DNA of 23,144 bases, taken from positions 1 through 23,144 of the forward strand of contig JAQGDQ010001864.1 in assembly GCA_030141605.1 (NCBI GenBank), written 5' to 3'. The DNA comes from Tubiluchus corallicola. Taxonomy: Eukaryota > Priapulida > Priapulimorpha > Priapulimorphida > Tubiluchidae. Within the stretch, counting starts at the first letter, position 1. Every line of letters begins with the position of its first letter. Positions 10,275 to 18,883 of this stretch are shown in pieces. The position numbers and the translations under genes were made by a program. A model generated the notes under the pieces. It was not told the DNA's origin, did no database searches, and saw nothing but the letters and a program-made list of their open reading frames with translations.

Positions 10275-10740
10275 CGAATACTAACAAGTATTTTGAACAG
10301 CTTGAAGTACTTAAACTTATTGCAAATTCTTTAAATAAACTAGAATAGCTGTCTTTGTTTGTCAATAAAAATGTTGTTTAAGAAGTACAACTGTTTTGTT
10401 ATTTATTGCAAACCAAATTAGCACATATTTGGAAAAAAACTATTTTTAACAAAAATGTTACTAAACCTTGAAGGGCCTCTAGGATGCAGCCTATACTAGT
10501 CTATAAAACTATCCGACCTACTCAAGAATCACCGACCTACTCAAGCATTACCCACCTACTCAAGAATCACCGACCTACTCAAGCATTACCCACCTACTCA
10601 AGAATCAATTCTGGGTTCAGATTCATTACAACCATAGTGAAAAAAAACTGATATTTTTTATCAAATGTAACCAAATCTCGATGGTACCCCAGCTTGATTT
10701 GGCCCTAGGTTGCACCCCATACTAGCCTATAGAATAATCC
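10275..10740 (-). repeat. Dispersed repeat family C, copy 1
   Basis: Read on the minus strand it matches 15353-15770. Shared landmarks are TGAATCTGAACC, TATAGGCTAGTAT, GGCTGCATCCTAG, GGCCCTTCAAG, GTAACATTT, TGTGCTAATTTGGT and CTAGTTTATTTAAAG. Both copies contain an internal duplication of about 122 bp. This copy carries an expansion of a 19-bp motif at 10514-10608. No coding signal is seen, and the class is unknown. Confidence 0.8.
10514..10608 (+). repeat. 19-bp minisatellite, five units, inside family C
   Basis: Units alternate between CGACCTACTCAAGAATCAC and CGACCTACTCAAGCATTAC (with C-to-G changes at the start), giving a 38-bp dimer period. The paired family C copy at 15.5 kb has a single related unit (GATCCTGGAGTAGGTCAGG on its strand), so the array arose by local expansion. 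Confidence 0.9.
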
Positions 10741-10848
10741 TGCCCTGAATGAAGGCATGATAGATTATTTATTGATTTTGAATGTATGTTATGGAAATGT
10801 AATTCTTACTATGAACATAATTACCAACAAAAAGACTACATTTGTTAC

Positions 10849-11283
10849 TGTGAAAGTTATTTGTGAAGTTGAAATTGAACACTTGTAGAAAACAACTAAA
10901 CACCAGATTACATGTTTGCACAAAACTGAAACACTTTTATTACAATAAATACACATGAGTAAAATGCACAAGTAAAATGAAGATCACAACTGCTGCACAG
11001 TACTGAGTGTGTGACAGAGAGACAGTGTGTCCCATGAGTTGCACGACTGCACTGCCTGAGACAGAGAGTGACTAGCAGTGAAATCTAGCCAGTTTATATA
11101 GGTAGAGAACTATGCAAAAGCTTGGCTTCACATATCCCATTACAGTAAAAATAGGGGAGATCCAGTGAGTTTGAATATTCACTGGACCGAACAATTGTAC
11201 TAAGGGTGAGTTGAACTAGTAAAATGTTAAAGTGACTAATCAATAGATGGCAGCACCTAAAATATACAGTTACAACTTTCACA
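10849..11283 (-). mobile_element. Solo LTR, copy 2 (435 bp)
   Basis: It belongs to the same LTR family as 5188-5576, with ends TGTGAAAGTT and AACTTTCACA and the 5-bp direct repeat GTTAC on both sides (10844-10848 and 11284-11288). On the minus strand TATATAAA (11100-11093) and AATAAA (10941-10936) are in the expected order. The outer parts are very similar to copy 1, but the middle (about 10942-11081) is longer and unrelated. Its own target duplication shows an independent insertion rather than the second LTR of one element. Confidence 0.85.
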
Positions 11284-11288
11284 GTTAC

Positions 11289-11965
11289 TTTATTAAAATA
11301 AATACGACCAGCAAAACCTTTCAAGGCCCTGCTGGGCAATGAGCATAAACTTCACACTTTGGGCAATGAGTTGTTGACCAACTGATGGTCAATATATTAC
11401 TAATAATGTCAATTTTAATAACAAGAAATGAATACAGCTTCATTACGCGTTGTTTTGTACCACTAGCAAAAGGACACGTACCATGGTGTACATGTGTTGG
11501 AAAATCCTGATGCTAATAGAAAGAACAGAATACTTTATTGCTGGGACTACTTTTCTCAAATTAGTACCGAACTGCTTTGAGTTAAACGCCATTAACTGCG
11601 AAGCCATCAAATGGCCATTAAGTCGCTTTTACTGCCATCTACATATTAAACTACAAGTTAAAACTCATGTAAGGTGATCGTTAAAACAACGTTTTGCCTA
11701 ATCGCACTACTGCAGCAACTAGTGGGACTGTTTATGTCTTTATTCTGACGTCTTTATGCAAATGAATCATAATCATTAAAAAAAGATTTTTCACTAGAGT
11801 CAAAATTACTACCATCATTATCGTCTTTACGATATCATTGTCATTATCGAGTAGTTATTGTAGACATCGTCATTGTCGTCATTATCGTCATTGTCGTAAA
11901 ATTATGTCCCAAAAAACTTACCATTTAAAATTATGTTACATAGCTTTCGCTTACCTGCTTGAAAG
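11289..11965. other. Unassigned stretch with ATCGTC-type simple sequence
   Basis: An imperfect repeat of CATTATCGTCATTGTCGT-like units lies at about 11812-11898. An open frame at 11450-11677 has no recognisable motif. Nothing else is supported. Confidence 0.45.
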
Positions 11966-12294
11966 ACTTATGTAACTAGAAAAGAAAATTATTAATTATT
12001 TAAAATGTTTTCACCAATTGGTAAAATGCACCCCTCCAGGGTGCACCACTCACTAATCAAAAACCTATTTTTAATCTTATTGACAAAATACAGTAATTTC
12101 AAATTTTATTTAGTTTTTGACGTGTGCACTACGAATGCTCTGATTATTTTCTGAAACTTTACACAATGTTATCTAAACTTGTTTCAAATGACTTATCATC
12201 AAAATGGCTGCGTCAAACGGTCATCGCGGGAGTTTAAATTTACATGTTTTATACAGCGTTACTGCCACCGCAAGTTTAATATGCAAAAAGGCAG
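11966..12294 (-). repeat. Dispersed repeat family A, copy 2
   Basis: This is the inverted partner of 189-530. The conserved block includes GGTGCACCACTCACTAATCA and CGGTCATCGCGGGAG. Divergence by substitutions and small indels suggests the two are not a recent duplication. Confidence 0.75.
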
Positions 12295-12561
12295 CATGTA
12301 AGTGATATAAAATTTCAAGACGAATATTTTACGCTATAGGTAAACGGTGGGTTTTTTGTGCTTTAACATTCTTTCCAAACACGTAATAAGCTCAACTTCA
12401 CAGAAGACTTTTCTTTTAAATATTAGAGAATGAAAATTCTTACGAACATTTTAATAAATCCCGACGGTGGCCATTACTTAGTATAACAAACCACTCGTCA
12501 CGGTCTTATTATATCACGTGGCTAATAACAATAATCTTCTAGTTGTATTTATAAAGTAGAT
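12295..12561. other. Short unassigned stretch
   Basis: AT-rich sequence between family A and the pentamer array. No gene seen. Confidence 0.4.
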
Positions 12562-13368
12562 AAGACAAGACAAGACAAGACAAGACAAGACAAGACAAGA
12601 CAAGACAAGACAAGACAAGACAAGACAAGACAAGACAAGACAAGACAAGACAAGACAAGACAAGACAAGACAAGACAAGACAAGACAAGACAAGACAAGA
12701 CAAGGCAAGGCAAGGCAAGGCAAGGCAAGGCAAGGCAAGGCAAGACAAGGCAAGGCAAGGCAAGGCAAGGCAAGGCAAGGCAAGGCAAGGCAAGGCAAGG
12801 CAAGGCAAGGCAAGGCAAGACAAGACAAGACAAGACAAGACAAGACAAGGCAAGGCAAGGCAAGGCAAGGCAAGGCAAGGCAAGGCAAGGCAAGGCAATG
12901 CAAATCAAGGCAAGGGAAGGCAAGACGAGGCGAGGCAAGGCAAGGCAAGGCAAGGCAAGGCAAGACAAGACAAGACAAGACAAGACAAGACAAGGCAAGG
13001 CAAGGCAAGGCAAGGCAAGGCAAGACAAGACAAGGCAAGGCAAGGCAAGACAAGACAAGACAAGACAAGACAAGGCAAGACAAGACAAGACAAGACAAGA
13101 CAAGACAAGGCAAGGCAAGACAAGGCAAGGCAAGGCAAGGCAAGGCAAGGCAAAGCAAGGCAAGGCAAGGCAAGACAAGACAAGACAAGGCAAGGCAAGG
13201 CAAGGCAAGACAAGACAAGACAAGACAAGACAAGGCAAGGCAAGGCAAGACAAGGCAAGGCAAGGCAAGGCAAGGCAAGACAAGACAAGACAAGACAAGG
13301 CAAGGCAAGGCAAGGCAAGGCAAGACAAGACAAGACAAGACAAGGGAAGGCAAGACGAGGCGAGGCGA
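12562..13368 (+). repeat. (CAAGA)n/(CAAGG)n pentamer satellite, about 800 bp
   Basis: It begins with a clean run of CAAGA units to about 12700 and then alternates blocks of CAAGG and CAAGA. A marker cassette, CAAGGGAAGGCAAGACGAGG, occurs at 12911 and again at 13341, 430 bp apart, the second at the array end. The plus strand carries regularly spaced GG pairs (GGCAAGGCAAGG). The long Cys-Leu-Ala-Leu-Pro frames on the minus strand are repeat artefacts. Confidence 0.98.
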
Positions 13369-13382
13369 GTTATTACTTGCAC

Positions 13383-13394
13383 ATCTTTGATTAT
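13383..13394 (+). repeat. SINE target-site duplication, left
   Basis: ATCTTTGATTAT, identical to 13977-13988 on the far side of the SINE tail. It marks the insertion site. Confidence 0.9.
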
Positions 13395-13398
13395 CTTT

Positions 13399-13518
13399 GA
13401 CTACGGCCAAATCATGTTGAAAACACCGGTTCTCGTCTGATCACCGAAGTTAAGCAACGTAGAGCCTGGTTAGTGCTTGGATGGGTGACCGCCTAGGAAT
13501 ACCAGGTGCTGTAGGCTT
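13399..13518 (+). ncRNA. 5S rRNA-like SINE head (not a functional 5S gene)
   Basis: The 120-nt length and near-complete resemblance to 5S rRNA are clear. It is not followed by a T-run terminator but by GCGGGATGC and a SINE body, and it lies inside target-site duplications. It is therefore an RNA-derived promoter module rather than a ribosomal gene. Confidence 0.85.
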
Positions 13519-13921
13519 GCGGGATGCAAACGCTGTATCTCGACACTAGGCGGAGGAGCTGCACAAGCAGCCAACGGCTAGAGGGACCCAACGGCCATGC
13601 GTAGAAGAGTAAACCTTCTAAATCAGGAGTGGAGACCCGAAGGCAGACCAGTGCAGCAAGCTCACTGACTCCGGAAGCTCCTGCAGCCAACCTGGTGCCA
13701 ATCGTATGGCTCCCCTTTCCTTTGGACAACACCAAGGAGGAAGAGAGGGGGTTCCTGTTGTCTGGACAACTCAGGATCTCCATACACCTTGCCCAGGCGT
13801 GCGCCCTGGAGACGTTAAAGGATCGCACTGCTCAGCCACAGTCGACGCTGCAGCTCCATCAATGTGATCAATAACTGACTCTCTTGGCGCACACTCCATT
13901 GTCTTCCGAGACGGAAGGATG

Positions 13922-13935
13922 CCAACAACAACAGC

Positions 13936-13976
<41 letters not shown>
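13922..13976 (+). repeat. (CAA)n SINE tail
   Basis: About 18 CAA units with one CAG interruption near the start. Its Gln-rich or Val-rich translations are artefacts. Confidence 0.95.
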
Positions 13977-13988
13977 ATCTTTGATTAT
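13977..13988 (+). repeat. SINE target-site duplication, right
   Basis: ATCTTTGATTAT directly after the (CAA)n tail, an exact match to 13383-13394. Confidence 0.9.
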
Positions 13989-14423
13989 AATTATGAATCT
14001 GCAGAAATAGAAACAGAAAATTCAGCCTACTTTCCAGATTTGCACCAATTTCTGAGCAATTATTCTGCATTAGGACTATAGCAGCTGTCATAATGAGTTG
14101 TTGACATCATCATCTAAATTGCTTATGGCTTCTACAGGTAATTACAGGTGGCAGGTGTAATGCGACACGAGTTCCAAAAATAAGGCAAAACAACAAACAA
14201 GTCGCGAATTGATCTGCAGTCGCAGAATAAAGTTTATTTAGGTTTTTTTAAAGTAAATTATATTAAACTAAGCTAAAACACAAAACTTTTTCTTGGAATC
14301 ACGTTTAACAAGCTCAGAACAACAGAAATTGTGATAAAGTAACACTGCAAGCAGACCTATCTCAACGAGTCGTCCGTTGAATCAGTACTTTAATATGTTT
14401 GTGAATCTGTTGCTGATTTCTAA
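13989..14423. other. Unassigned stretch
   Basis: AT-rich, no gene or shared repeat recognised. Confidence 0.4.
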
Positions 14424-14740
14424 CTTAAAGCAAAACCAAACCCAATCTTAAATTATAGGTCAATACAATCTACTCCATAAAATATTGAAAGGAAACATAC
14501 TGTATTTTTTCAAAAATGACAAAAATGAAAGAATTATTACCACACAAACACAACTTCACATTTGCGCCACTAGTTACATGCATTTTGCCATTCGCTAATT
14601 AGCTAGTTAGAGGGGCAGCAGCGACTGCATTTCGGAATCGAATTGCACAAAAAAAGACGTGTTATACCACTCAGTTCAGATGCGTTAGTTTGTGACGAAC
14701 TGCACACGTTCGGCAGCTCATGTGTGAGTACAGTAGTTTT
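14424..14740 (+). repeat. Dispersed repeat family B, copy 3 (3'-truncated)
   Basis: It matches the first half of 8023-8636 and 21061-21665 (TTAAAGCAAAACC, GAAAGAATTATTACCACACA, CTGCATTTCGGAA, TTTGTGACGAACTGCACAC) and then breaks off shortly after GTGTGAGTACAG. It is more diverged than the other two copies. Confidence 0.75.
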
Positions 14741-14744
14741 AAAT

Positions 14745-14880
14745 GTAACTAATAAAATACTTTTAATTTTAGGGGATTTTAATGCATCATTGCACAAAGG
14801 GAACACGAGTGAGGCTGAACCTAATTAGCAACAGATTTGTTAGTATTATGCTTAATTATTGCCTGAATAACAGCAAAAAC
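14745..14880 (+). pseudogene. Possible LINE endonuclease scrap (GDFN)
   Basis: Just past the break in family B, one frame reads KILLILGDFNASLHKG before a stop at 14826. LILGDFNA is the shape of the GDFN motif in apurinic-like LINE endonucleases. A neighbouring frame continues NLISNRFVSIMLNY. The fragment is very short and may be coincidence. Confidence 0.2.
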
Positions 14881-15083
14881 TGACTGACTAACCAACCAAC
14901 CAACTAAGTAATTATCTAGATGTCTAGCTAACCAATTAACTAATTATTTTGCCAGGCCACCAGGGAGCCGACCAACCTATCCACCCACACACACCCCAAC
15001 AAACCAGCCAACTAACCAACCAACCAAGTAACTAACCAACCAAACAGCCAACCAATCAAACACCCAACCACCCACCCACTCAT
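14876..15083 (+). repeat. CCAA-rich imperfect tetranucleotide tract
   Basis: Repeated CTAACCAACCAACC-type units with CCACCCAC variants and an interrupting unique piece at about 14940-14990. C+A rich on the plus strand, no coding signal. Confidence 0.85.
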
Positions 15084-15352
15084 AATCTCAGGTGCCTTAT
15101 ATTTAGCCTAGTAAATTACTCAAAGTGATCGCGTTTATTAATGGCGGAAAATAAGGAGCTTTCAATATCCTATTTTGACCATGAGGCTTGTAAGAATGTA
15201 TGGCTGTTTTATAAATAATTTTCAGCCTCTTATTCGAAACAAAGATCGTGCAGAGCTGTATGTACGCAATTTCATAGAACAACATAATGTTCACGACAAT
15301 GCAACAAAGCATTAGAATCCTAAGAATAAGGACAAGTTATTAATGTGCAGCC
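15084..15352. other. Short unassigned stretch
   Basis: A minus-strand open frame of 69 codons (15103-15312) has no recognisable motif. Nothing else is seen. Confidence 0.4.
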
Positions 15353-15770
15353 ATGAATCTGAACCTAGAATTGATCTTCGGGTTGTCCTATAGGCTAGTA
15401 TAGGCTGCATCCTAGGGGCCCTTCAAGCGTTGGTAACATTTGGTTAAAAATAGTTTACCTTCACTATGGTTGTAATGAATCTGAACCAAGAATTGATCCT
15501 GGAGTAGGTCAGGTTGTTCTATAGGGCAGTATAAGCTGTAGGCTAGGTCCCTTCAAGCTTTGGTAACATTTGGTAACATTTCACCGCGGTTGTGTTGAAA
15601 TATGTGCTAATTTGGTCTGCAATAATTAGTAAAATAGTGGTATTTCTTAAAGAATACTCCAACTGACAAACAAAAGATAGCTGGTCTAGTTTATTTAAAG
15701 GATTTGCAATAAATAAGTTTACTTCGAGCTATGAATTTGTACTAATGTATATAACACGAGTAAAAATATT
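15353..15770 (+). repeat. Dispersed repeat family C, copy 2
   Basis: This is the inverted partner of 10275-10740. Two diverged internal units start TGAATCTGAACC at 15354 and 15476, 122 bp apart, each followed by TATAGG-rich sequence, CCCTTCAAG and GGTAACATTTGGT. The second unit contains a single GATCCTGGAGTAGGTCAGG, the likely ancestor of the five-unit 19-bp array in the other copy. Confidence 0.8.
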
Positions 15771-15825
15771 CAAGACGGATGCAGGCTGGCAGAGGGTAGA
15801 GGGTGGCTCCGTCTGAGGGTGCCCC

Positions 15826-16040
15826 ATAATTTCATTATTTATTTTTTATTTTAGGTTTATTTCAGTACATAATAAGTACCAGGAAACGATAAACAAAGAT
15901 TAATCAATAACCTACTACAAGACAAAATAAAAAAAATATTTACACAGAGAACAATTAGACAGAGAAGAGAGAATCAATGGCCTTGGGGCCCCAAAATCCG
16001 GCCCTGTCCTTGAGGGCTACCACACCTGGATTTTTATCTT
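15826..16040 (-). mobile_element. Possible retroelement 3' end
   Basis: On the minus strand a G+C-rich segment (GGGCCGGATTTTGGGGCCCC) is followed by unique sequence, a polyadenylation-like GAAATAAACC and an A-rich stretch ending near 15826. This is how a LINE or processed transcript 3' end looks, but no coding part or target duplication is visible. Confidence 0.3.
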
Positions 16041-16045
16041 ATTAA

Positions 16046-16504
16046 CCCTTTCAGTCCCAAATTATTTTTTAATAAGAAAAAAAAATTTGGCTTGGTACTT
16101 TTGTTCAGTATGTCCATCTTGTTTACACATAATAATTATTTTTTTCTACCTGTGTCCGTGTGCTAAATATAGCCTGTATCCCGCGGGATACATTGGGATT
16201 CAAAGGAAGCATAAAATGTGCCTCATTTTGCAACTGCTGATAATTTTTTAAAGTATTTAAGACATTTAGTATGCACGCTATACTGATCTGTACAAAGTCG
16301 TCTCTAAAGTACTGTACCTTGCGCAGTTTTTTATGCTATGTAGATTTTTTAGTTTGCCATTTTATCACCATTTTTAGTCTATTGTTATTGGCTTAAATCC
16401 AAATAACTATTAACAGATCAAATAACTGTCAGTTTTATAATTTTATTAATTTTAAAGGCAGAAAATGCTCTCGTATCACACGGGATACAACTGGTATGAA
16501 AGGG
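16046..16504. mobile_element. piggyBac-like MITE with TTAA target duplication
   Basis: The segment is flanked by TTAA on both sides (16042-16045 and 16505-16508) and has 8-bp terminal inverted repeats, CCCTTTCA at the left and TGAAAGGG at the right. TTAA targets with CCC-starting ends are typical of piggyBac; Kolobok elements also use TTAA. It is about 459 bp, has no transposase frame, and contains a perfect 16-bp palindrome at 16176-16191. It is best described as a non-autonomous element. Confidence 0.7.
16176..16191. repeat. 16-bp perfect palindrome in the MITE
   Basis: GTATCCCGCGGGATAC reads the same on both strands. A related half-site, CGGGATAC, recurs near the right end of the MITE (about 16480-16490), suggesting an internal subterminal repeat. 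Confidence 0.9.
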
Positions 16505-16661
16505 TTAACAGGTTTAACACAGTTTCTCGAAGGTCACACTACACGTGTCCATGGTGAAGCCGGAGCCAAAATCTCTTGTCACCTTGTGGCTTCTTCAAGT
16601 CAACGAGATACAAAAAATAACCTTCATTTCTAAAAATCATTGACTTTAATTATGATTATTC

Positions 16662-16668
16662 ACTTACT
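16662..16668 (-). promoter_or_regulatory. 5' splice site of the Ms-like exon
   Basis: CGAA followed by GTAAGTG on the minus strand. It is close to the consensus donor and falls where the family-like coding stretch ends. Confidence 0.6.
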
Positions 16669-16842
16669 TCGGTCTTCCACTATTTGGTCTAGCGTTTTGT
16701 AAAGAGCTTCCAATGAGATGCAAACTTGTTTTACGAATTCAGGCATTTCTTCATAATCTTCAGCACATTGGCTAGGTAAACAGTTTGCTGTACCAACTAG
16801 GAGGATGAGTGAAAAAAGTGAGGCAAGAATTAATTGCTGCAT
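16668..16842 (-). CDS. Ms: Myosuppressin-like neuropeptide precursor, N-terminal exon
   Basis: The ATG at 16842 opens a 58-codon frame that reaches a strong 5' splice site (GTAAGT, GT at 16667-16666) after one base of the next codon. Residues 1-20 form a signal peptide (MQQLILASLFSLILLV then GTAN). The following part reads LPSQCAEDYEEMPEFVKQ, then VCISLEALYKTLDQ, ending VEDR. Its C26-x4-EEMP-x6-C41-x2-LE arrangement is that of the N-terminal propeptide of arthropod myosuppressin precursors, whose released FLRFamide peptide slows visceral muscle. The mature peptide is normally encoded further downstream; I could not find an FLRFG codon string on the minus strand below 16668, so the gene is incomplete here. 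Read through, the frame would stop at 16660. The secreted exon is well supported; the family name rests on remembered pattern only. Confidence 0.65.
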
Positions 16843-16862
16843 GGCTTCTCCTGGATATGTTT
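16843..16862 (-). other. 5' UTR part of the Ms-like exon
   Basis: Twenty bases (AAACATATCCAGGAGAAGCC on the minus strand) lie between the predicted acceptor and the ATG, so at least one upstream non-coding exon is expected at higher coordinates. Confidence 0.55.
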
Positions 16863-16892
16863 CTGAAACAAAGATGCAAATAAATGTTAATA
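16863..16892 (-). promoter_or_regulatory. 3' splice site of the Ms-like exon
   Basis: On the minus strand TATTAAC (16892-16886) is a good branch-point-like motif with its A 24 nt from the AG, followed by the pyrimidine-rich TTTGCATCTTTGTTTCAG ending at 16863. It supports a real exon boundary. Confidence 0.6.
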
Positions 16893-16908
16893 ACTGCACG
16901 CTGCAAGT

Positions 16909-18418
16909 ATGTATAAAAACCAATGACATCTCAGAACACCCACTGACATCTCAGAACCCTAATCCAGATAAAAAAGTTACTGGCAAAAAAGTGTAAAAAC
17001 CCACTGGCATCTCAGAACCCTAATCCAGGTAAAAAGTTACTGGCAAAAAAGTATGAAAACCTACTGGCATCTCAGAATCCTAATCCAGAATAAAAAGTCA
17101 CTGGCAAAAAAGTATAAAAACCTACTGGCATCTCAGAATCCTAATCCAGAATAAAAAGTCACTGGCAAAAAAGTATAAAAACCCACTGGCATCTCAGAAC
17201 CCTAATCCAGATAAAAAAGTTACTGGCAAAAAAGTATAAAAACCTACTGGCATCTCAGAACCCTAATCCAGGTAAAAAGTTACTGGCAAAAAAGTATAAA
17301 AACCTACTGGCATCTCAGAATCCTAATCCAGAATAAAAAGTCACTGGCAAAAAGTTGGTCTCAGAATCCTAATCCAGATAAAAAATTACTGGCAAAAAAG
17401 TATAAAAACCTACTGGCATCTCAGAACCCTAATCCAGGTAAAAGTTACTGGCAAAAAAGTATAAAAACCTACTGGCATCTCAGAACCCTAATCCAGATAA
17501 AAAATTACTGGCAAAAAAGTATAAAAACCCACTGGCATCTCAGAACCCTAATCCAGATAAAAAATTACTGGCAAAAAAGTATAAAAACCTACTGGCATCT
17601 CAGAACCCTAATCCAGGTAAAAAGTTACTGGCAAAAAAGTATAAAAACCTACTGGCATCTCAGAATCCTAATCCAGAATAAAAAGTCACTGGCAAAAAAG
17701 TATAAAAACCCACTGGCATCTCAGAACCCTAATCCAGATAAAAAAGTCACTGGCAAAAAAGTATAAAAACCCACTGGCATCTCAGAACCCTAATCCAGAT
17801 AAAAAATTACTGGCAAAAAAGTATAAAAACCTACTGGCATCTCAGAACCCTAATCCAGGTAAAAAGTTACTGGCAAAAAAGTATAAAAACCTACTGGCAT
17901 CTCAGAATCCTAATCCAGAATAAAAAGTCACTGGCAAAAAAGTATAAAAACCCACTGGCATCTCAGAACCCTAATCCAGATAAAAAAGTCACTGGCAAAA
18001 AAGTATAAAAACCCACTGGCATCTCAGAACCCTAATCCAGATAAAAAAGTCACTGGCAAGAAAGTATAAAAACCCACTGGCATCTCAGAACCCTAATCCA
18101 GACAAAAAATTACTGGCAAAAAAGTATAAAAACCTACTGGCATCTCAGAACCCTAATCCAGGTAAAAAGTTACTGGCAAAAAAGTGTAAAAACTCACTGG
18201 CGTCTCAGAACCCTAATCCACGTAAAAAGTCACTGGGGGAAGTATAAAAACCCACTGGCATCTCAGAACCCTAATCCACGTAAAAAAGTCACGGGGGGGG
18301 GGGAGTATAAAAACCCACTGACATCTCAGAATCCTAATCCACGTAAAAAGTCACTGACAAAAAGGTATAGAAACCTGCTGACATCTCAGAACGCGATCCC
18401 AGGTAAAAATGCCACTGG
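16909..18418 (+). repeat. 60-bp minisatellite, about 25 units
   Basis: The unit contains ACTGGCAAAAAAGTATAAAA, then ACCTACTGGCATCTCAGAAC, then CCTAATCCAGGTAAAAAGTT. Variants differ after CCAG (GATAAAAAA, GGTAAAAA, GAATAAAAA) and follow a four-unit, roughly 240-bp higher-order order around 17560-18040. One unit at about 17350 has lost part of its sequence, and the last units near 18200-18418 are diverged and contain a G run at about 18293. Each unit carries CCCTAATCC next to a GGTAAAAAGTCACTGGC-like core. It lies in the predicted intron upstream of the Ms-like exon. Confidence 0.96.
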
Positions 18419-18531
18419 AAAAAAATCACAGGAAGGAATGAAATAACCCTAGCCATAACCTTTGCCCTAACTCATAACACTAACCCTAGCCAAAATTATT
18501 GCCTGTGAGTTTTTACCTGTGAATTTTTTCC
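18417..18531. repeat. Inverted repeat around a CCCTA-rich tract
   Basis: GGAAAAAAATCACAGG at 18417-18432 pairs with CCTGTGAATTTTTTCC at 18516-18531 with one mismatch. The 83-nt interior contains several CCCTA motifs (AACCCTAGCC, GCCCTAAC, ACTAACCCTAGCC). Confidence 0.8.
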
Positions 18532-18583
18532 TAGGCAAAATTGCGACAGTTTTCCAGCGACTTTACTACTGGCCAAAAGACAT
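18500..18583 (-). repeat. Inverted degenerate copies of the GGTAAAAAGTCACTGG core
   Basis: Read on the minus strand this holds TAGTAAAGTCGCTGG and CACAGGTAAAAACTCACAGG, clearly related to the core of the 60-bp array but in the opposite orientation. Confidence 0.6.
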
Positions 18584-18883
18584 TTTATTTATACCATACA
18601 CCTAGTCAATCATAAACTTGAGTAGACGCATTTGAACAGCATATATGAAAATGATTCGTATGCTAGTTTTTGAAATGCAGTATTTTTATCACGTACGAAA
18701 CTTAGGAGGAAAAGTAAATTACTAACTTCAGCTATCTGCGAGCTGTTGGTTTGCTTCATTAGTCATTAAGTTTTGAATTCACACAACCTTATCAGCAAGA
18801 CAAATTGCCAGTTCACACCCTTCAGCGCAGACTCTACGCAGATATCAACTGAAAGTTCGGTGCAGGCTAAAAATGACACTAGT
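18584..18883. other. Unassigned stretch between two arrays
   Basis: AT-rich with no recognisable gene. It ends in the first degenerate 15-bp units near 18868. Confidence 0.4.

Larger units (their letters stand above)
13395..13976 (+). mobile_element. Full-length 5S-rRNA-headed SINE with (CAA)n tail
   Basis: The element has three parts. The head at 13399-13518 is a 120-nt 5S rRNA-like sequence (GACTACGGCCAAATCATG..., AACACCGGTTCTCGTC..., ending GGTGCTGTAGGCTT). Its internal pol III promoter looks preserved: A-box region AAGTTAAGCAACG at 13447-13459 and C-box region GGATGGGTGACCGCCTAGG at 13479-13497. The body (13519-13921) includes a 3' hairpin, CTTCCG-AGA-CGGAAG, just before the tail; such stem-loops are often recognition sites of the partner LINE. 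The tail is (CAA)n. A 12-bp target duplication flanks the whole. This matches the SINE3-type (5S-derived) class; the exact family and partner LINE cannot be named without a search. Confidence 0.9.

Noticed and set aside
10655-10690. Arg-Phe-Gly codons on the minus strand (VPSRFG) as a possible mature RFamide
   Set aside because: It lacks the preceding Phe-Leu and a following basic cleavage site, and it lies inside dispersed repeat family C.
12514-13440. Long Leu/Cys/Pro-rich and Lys/Gln-rich open frames, up to 298 codons
   Set aside because: They lie on the CAAGR pentamer array; a five-base unit without stops keeps several frames open on both strands.
13399-13518. Functional 5S rRNA gene
   Set aside because: No T-run terminator follows, it is fused to a SINE body with a (CAA)n tail, and target duplications flank the whole.
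13629-14091. Open frames with Gln or Val runs near 13.6-14.1 kb
   Set aside because: They cover the SINE body and its (CAA)n tail.
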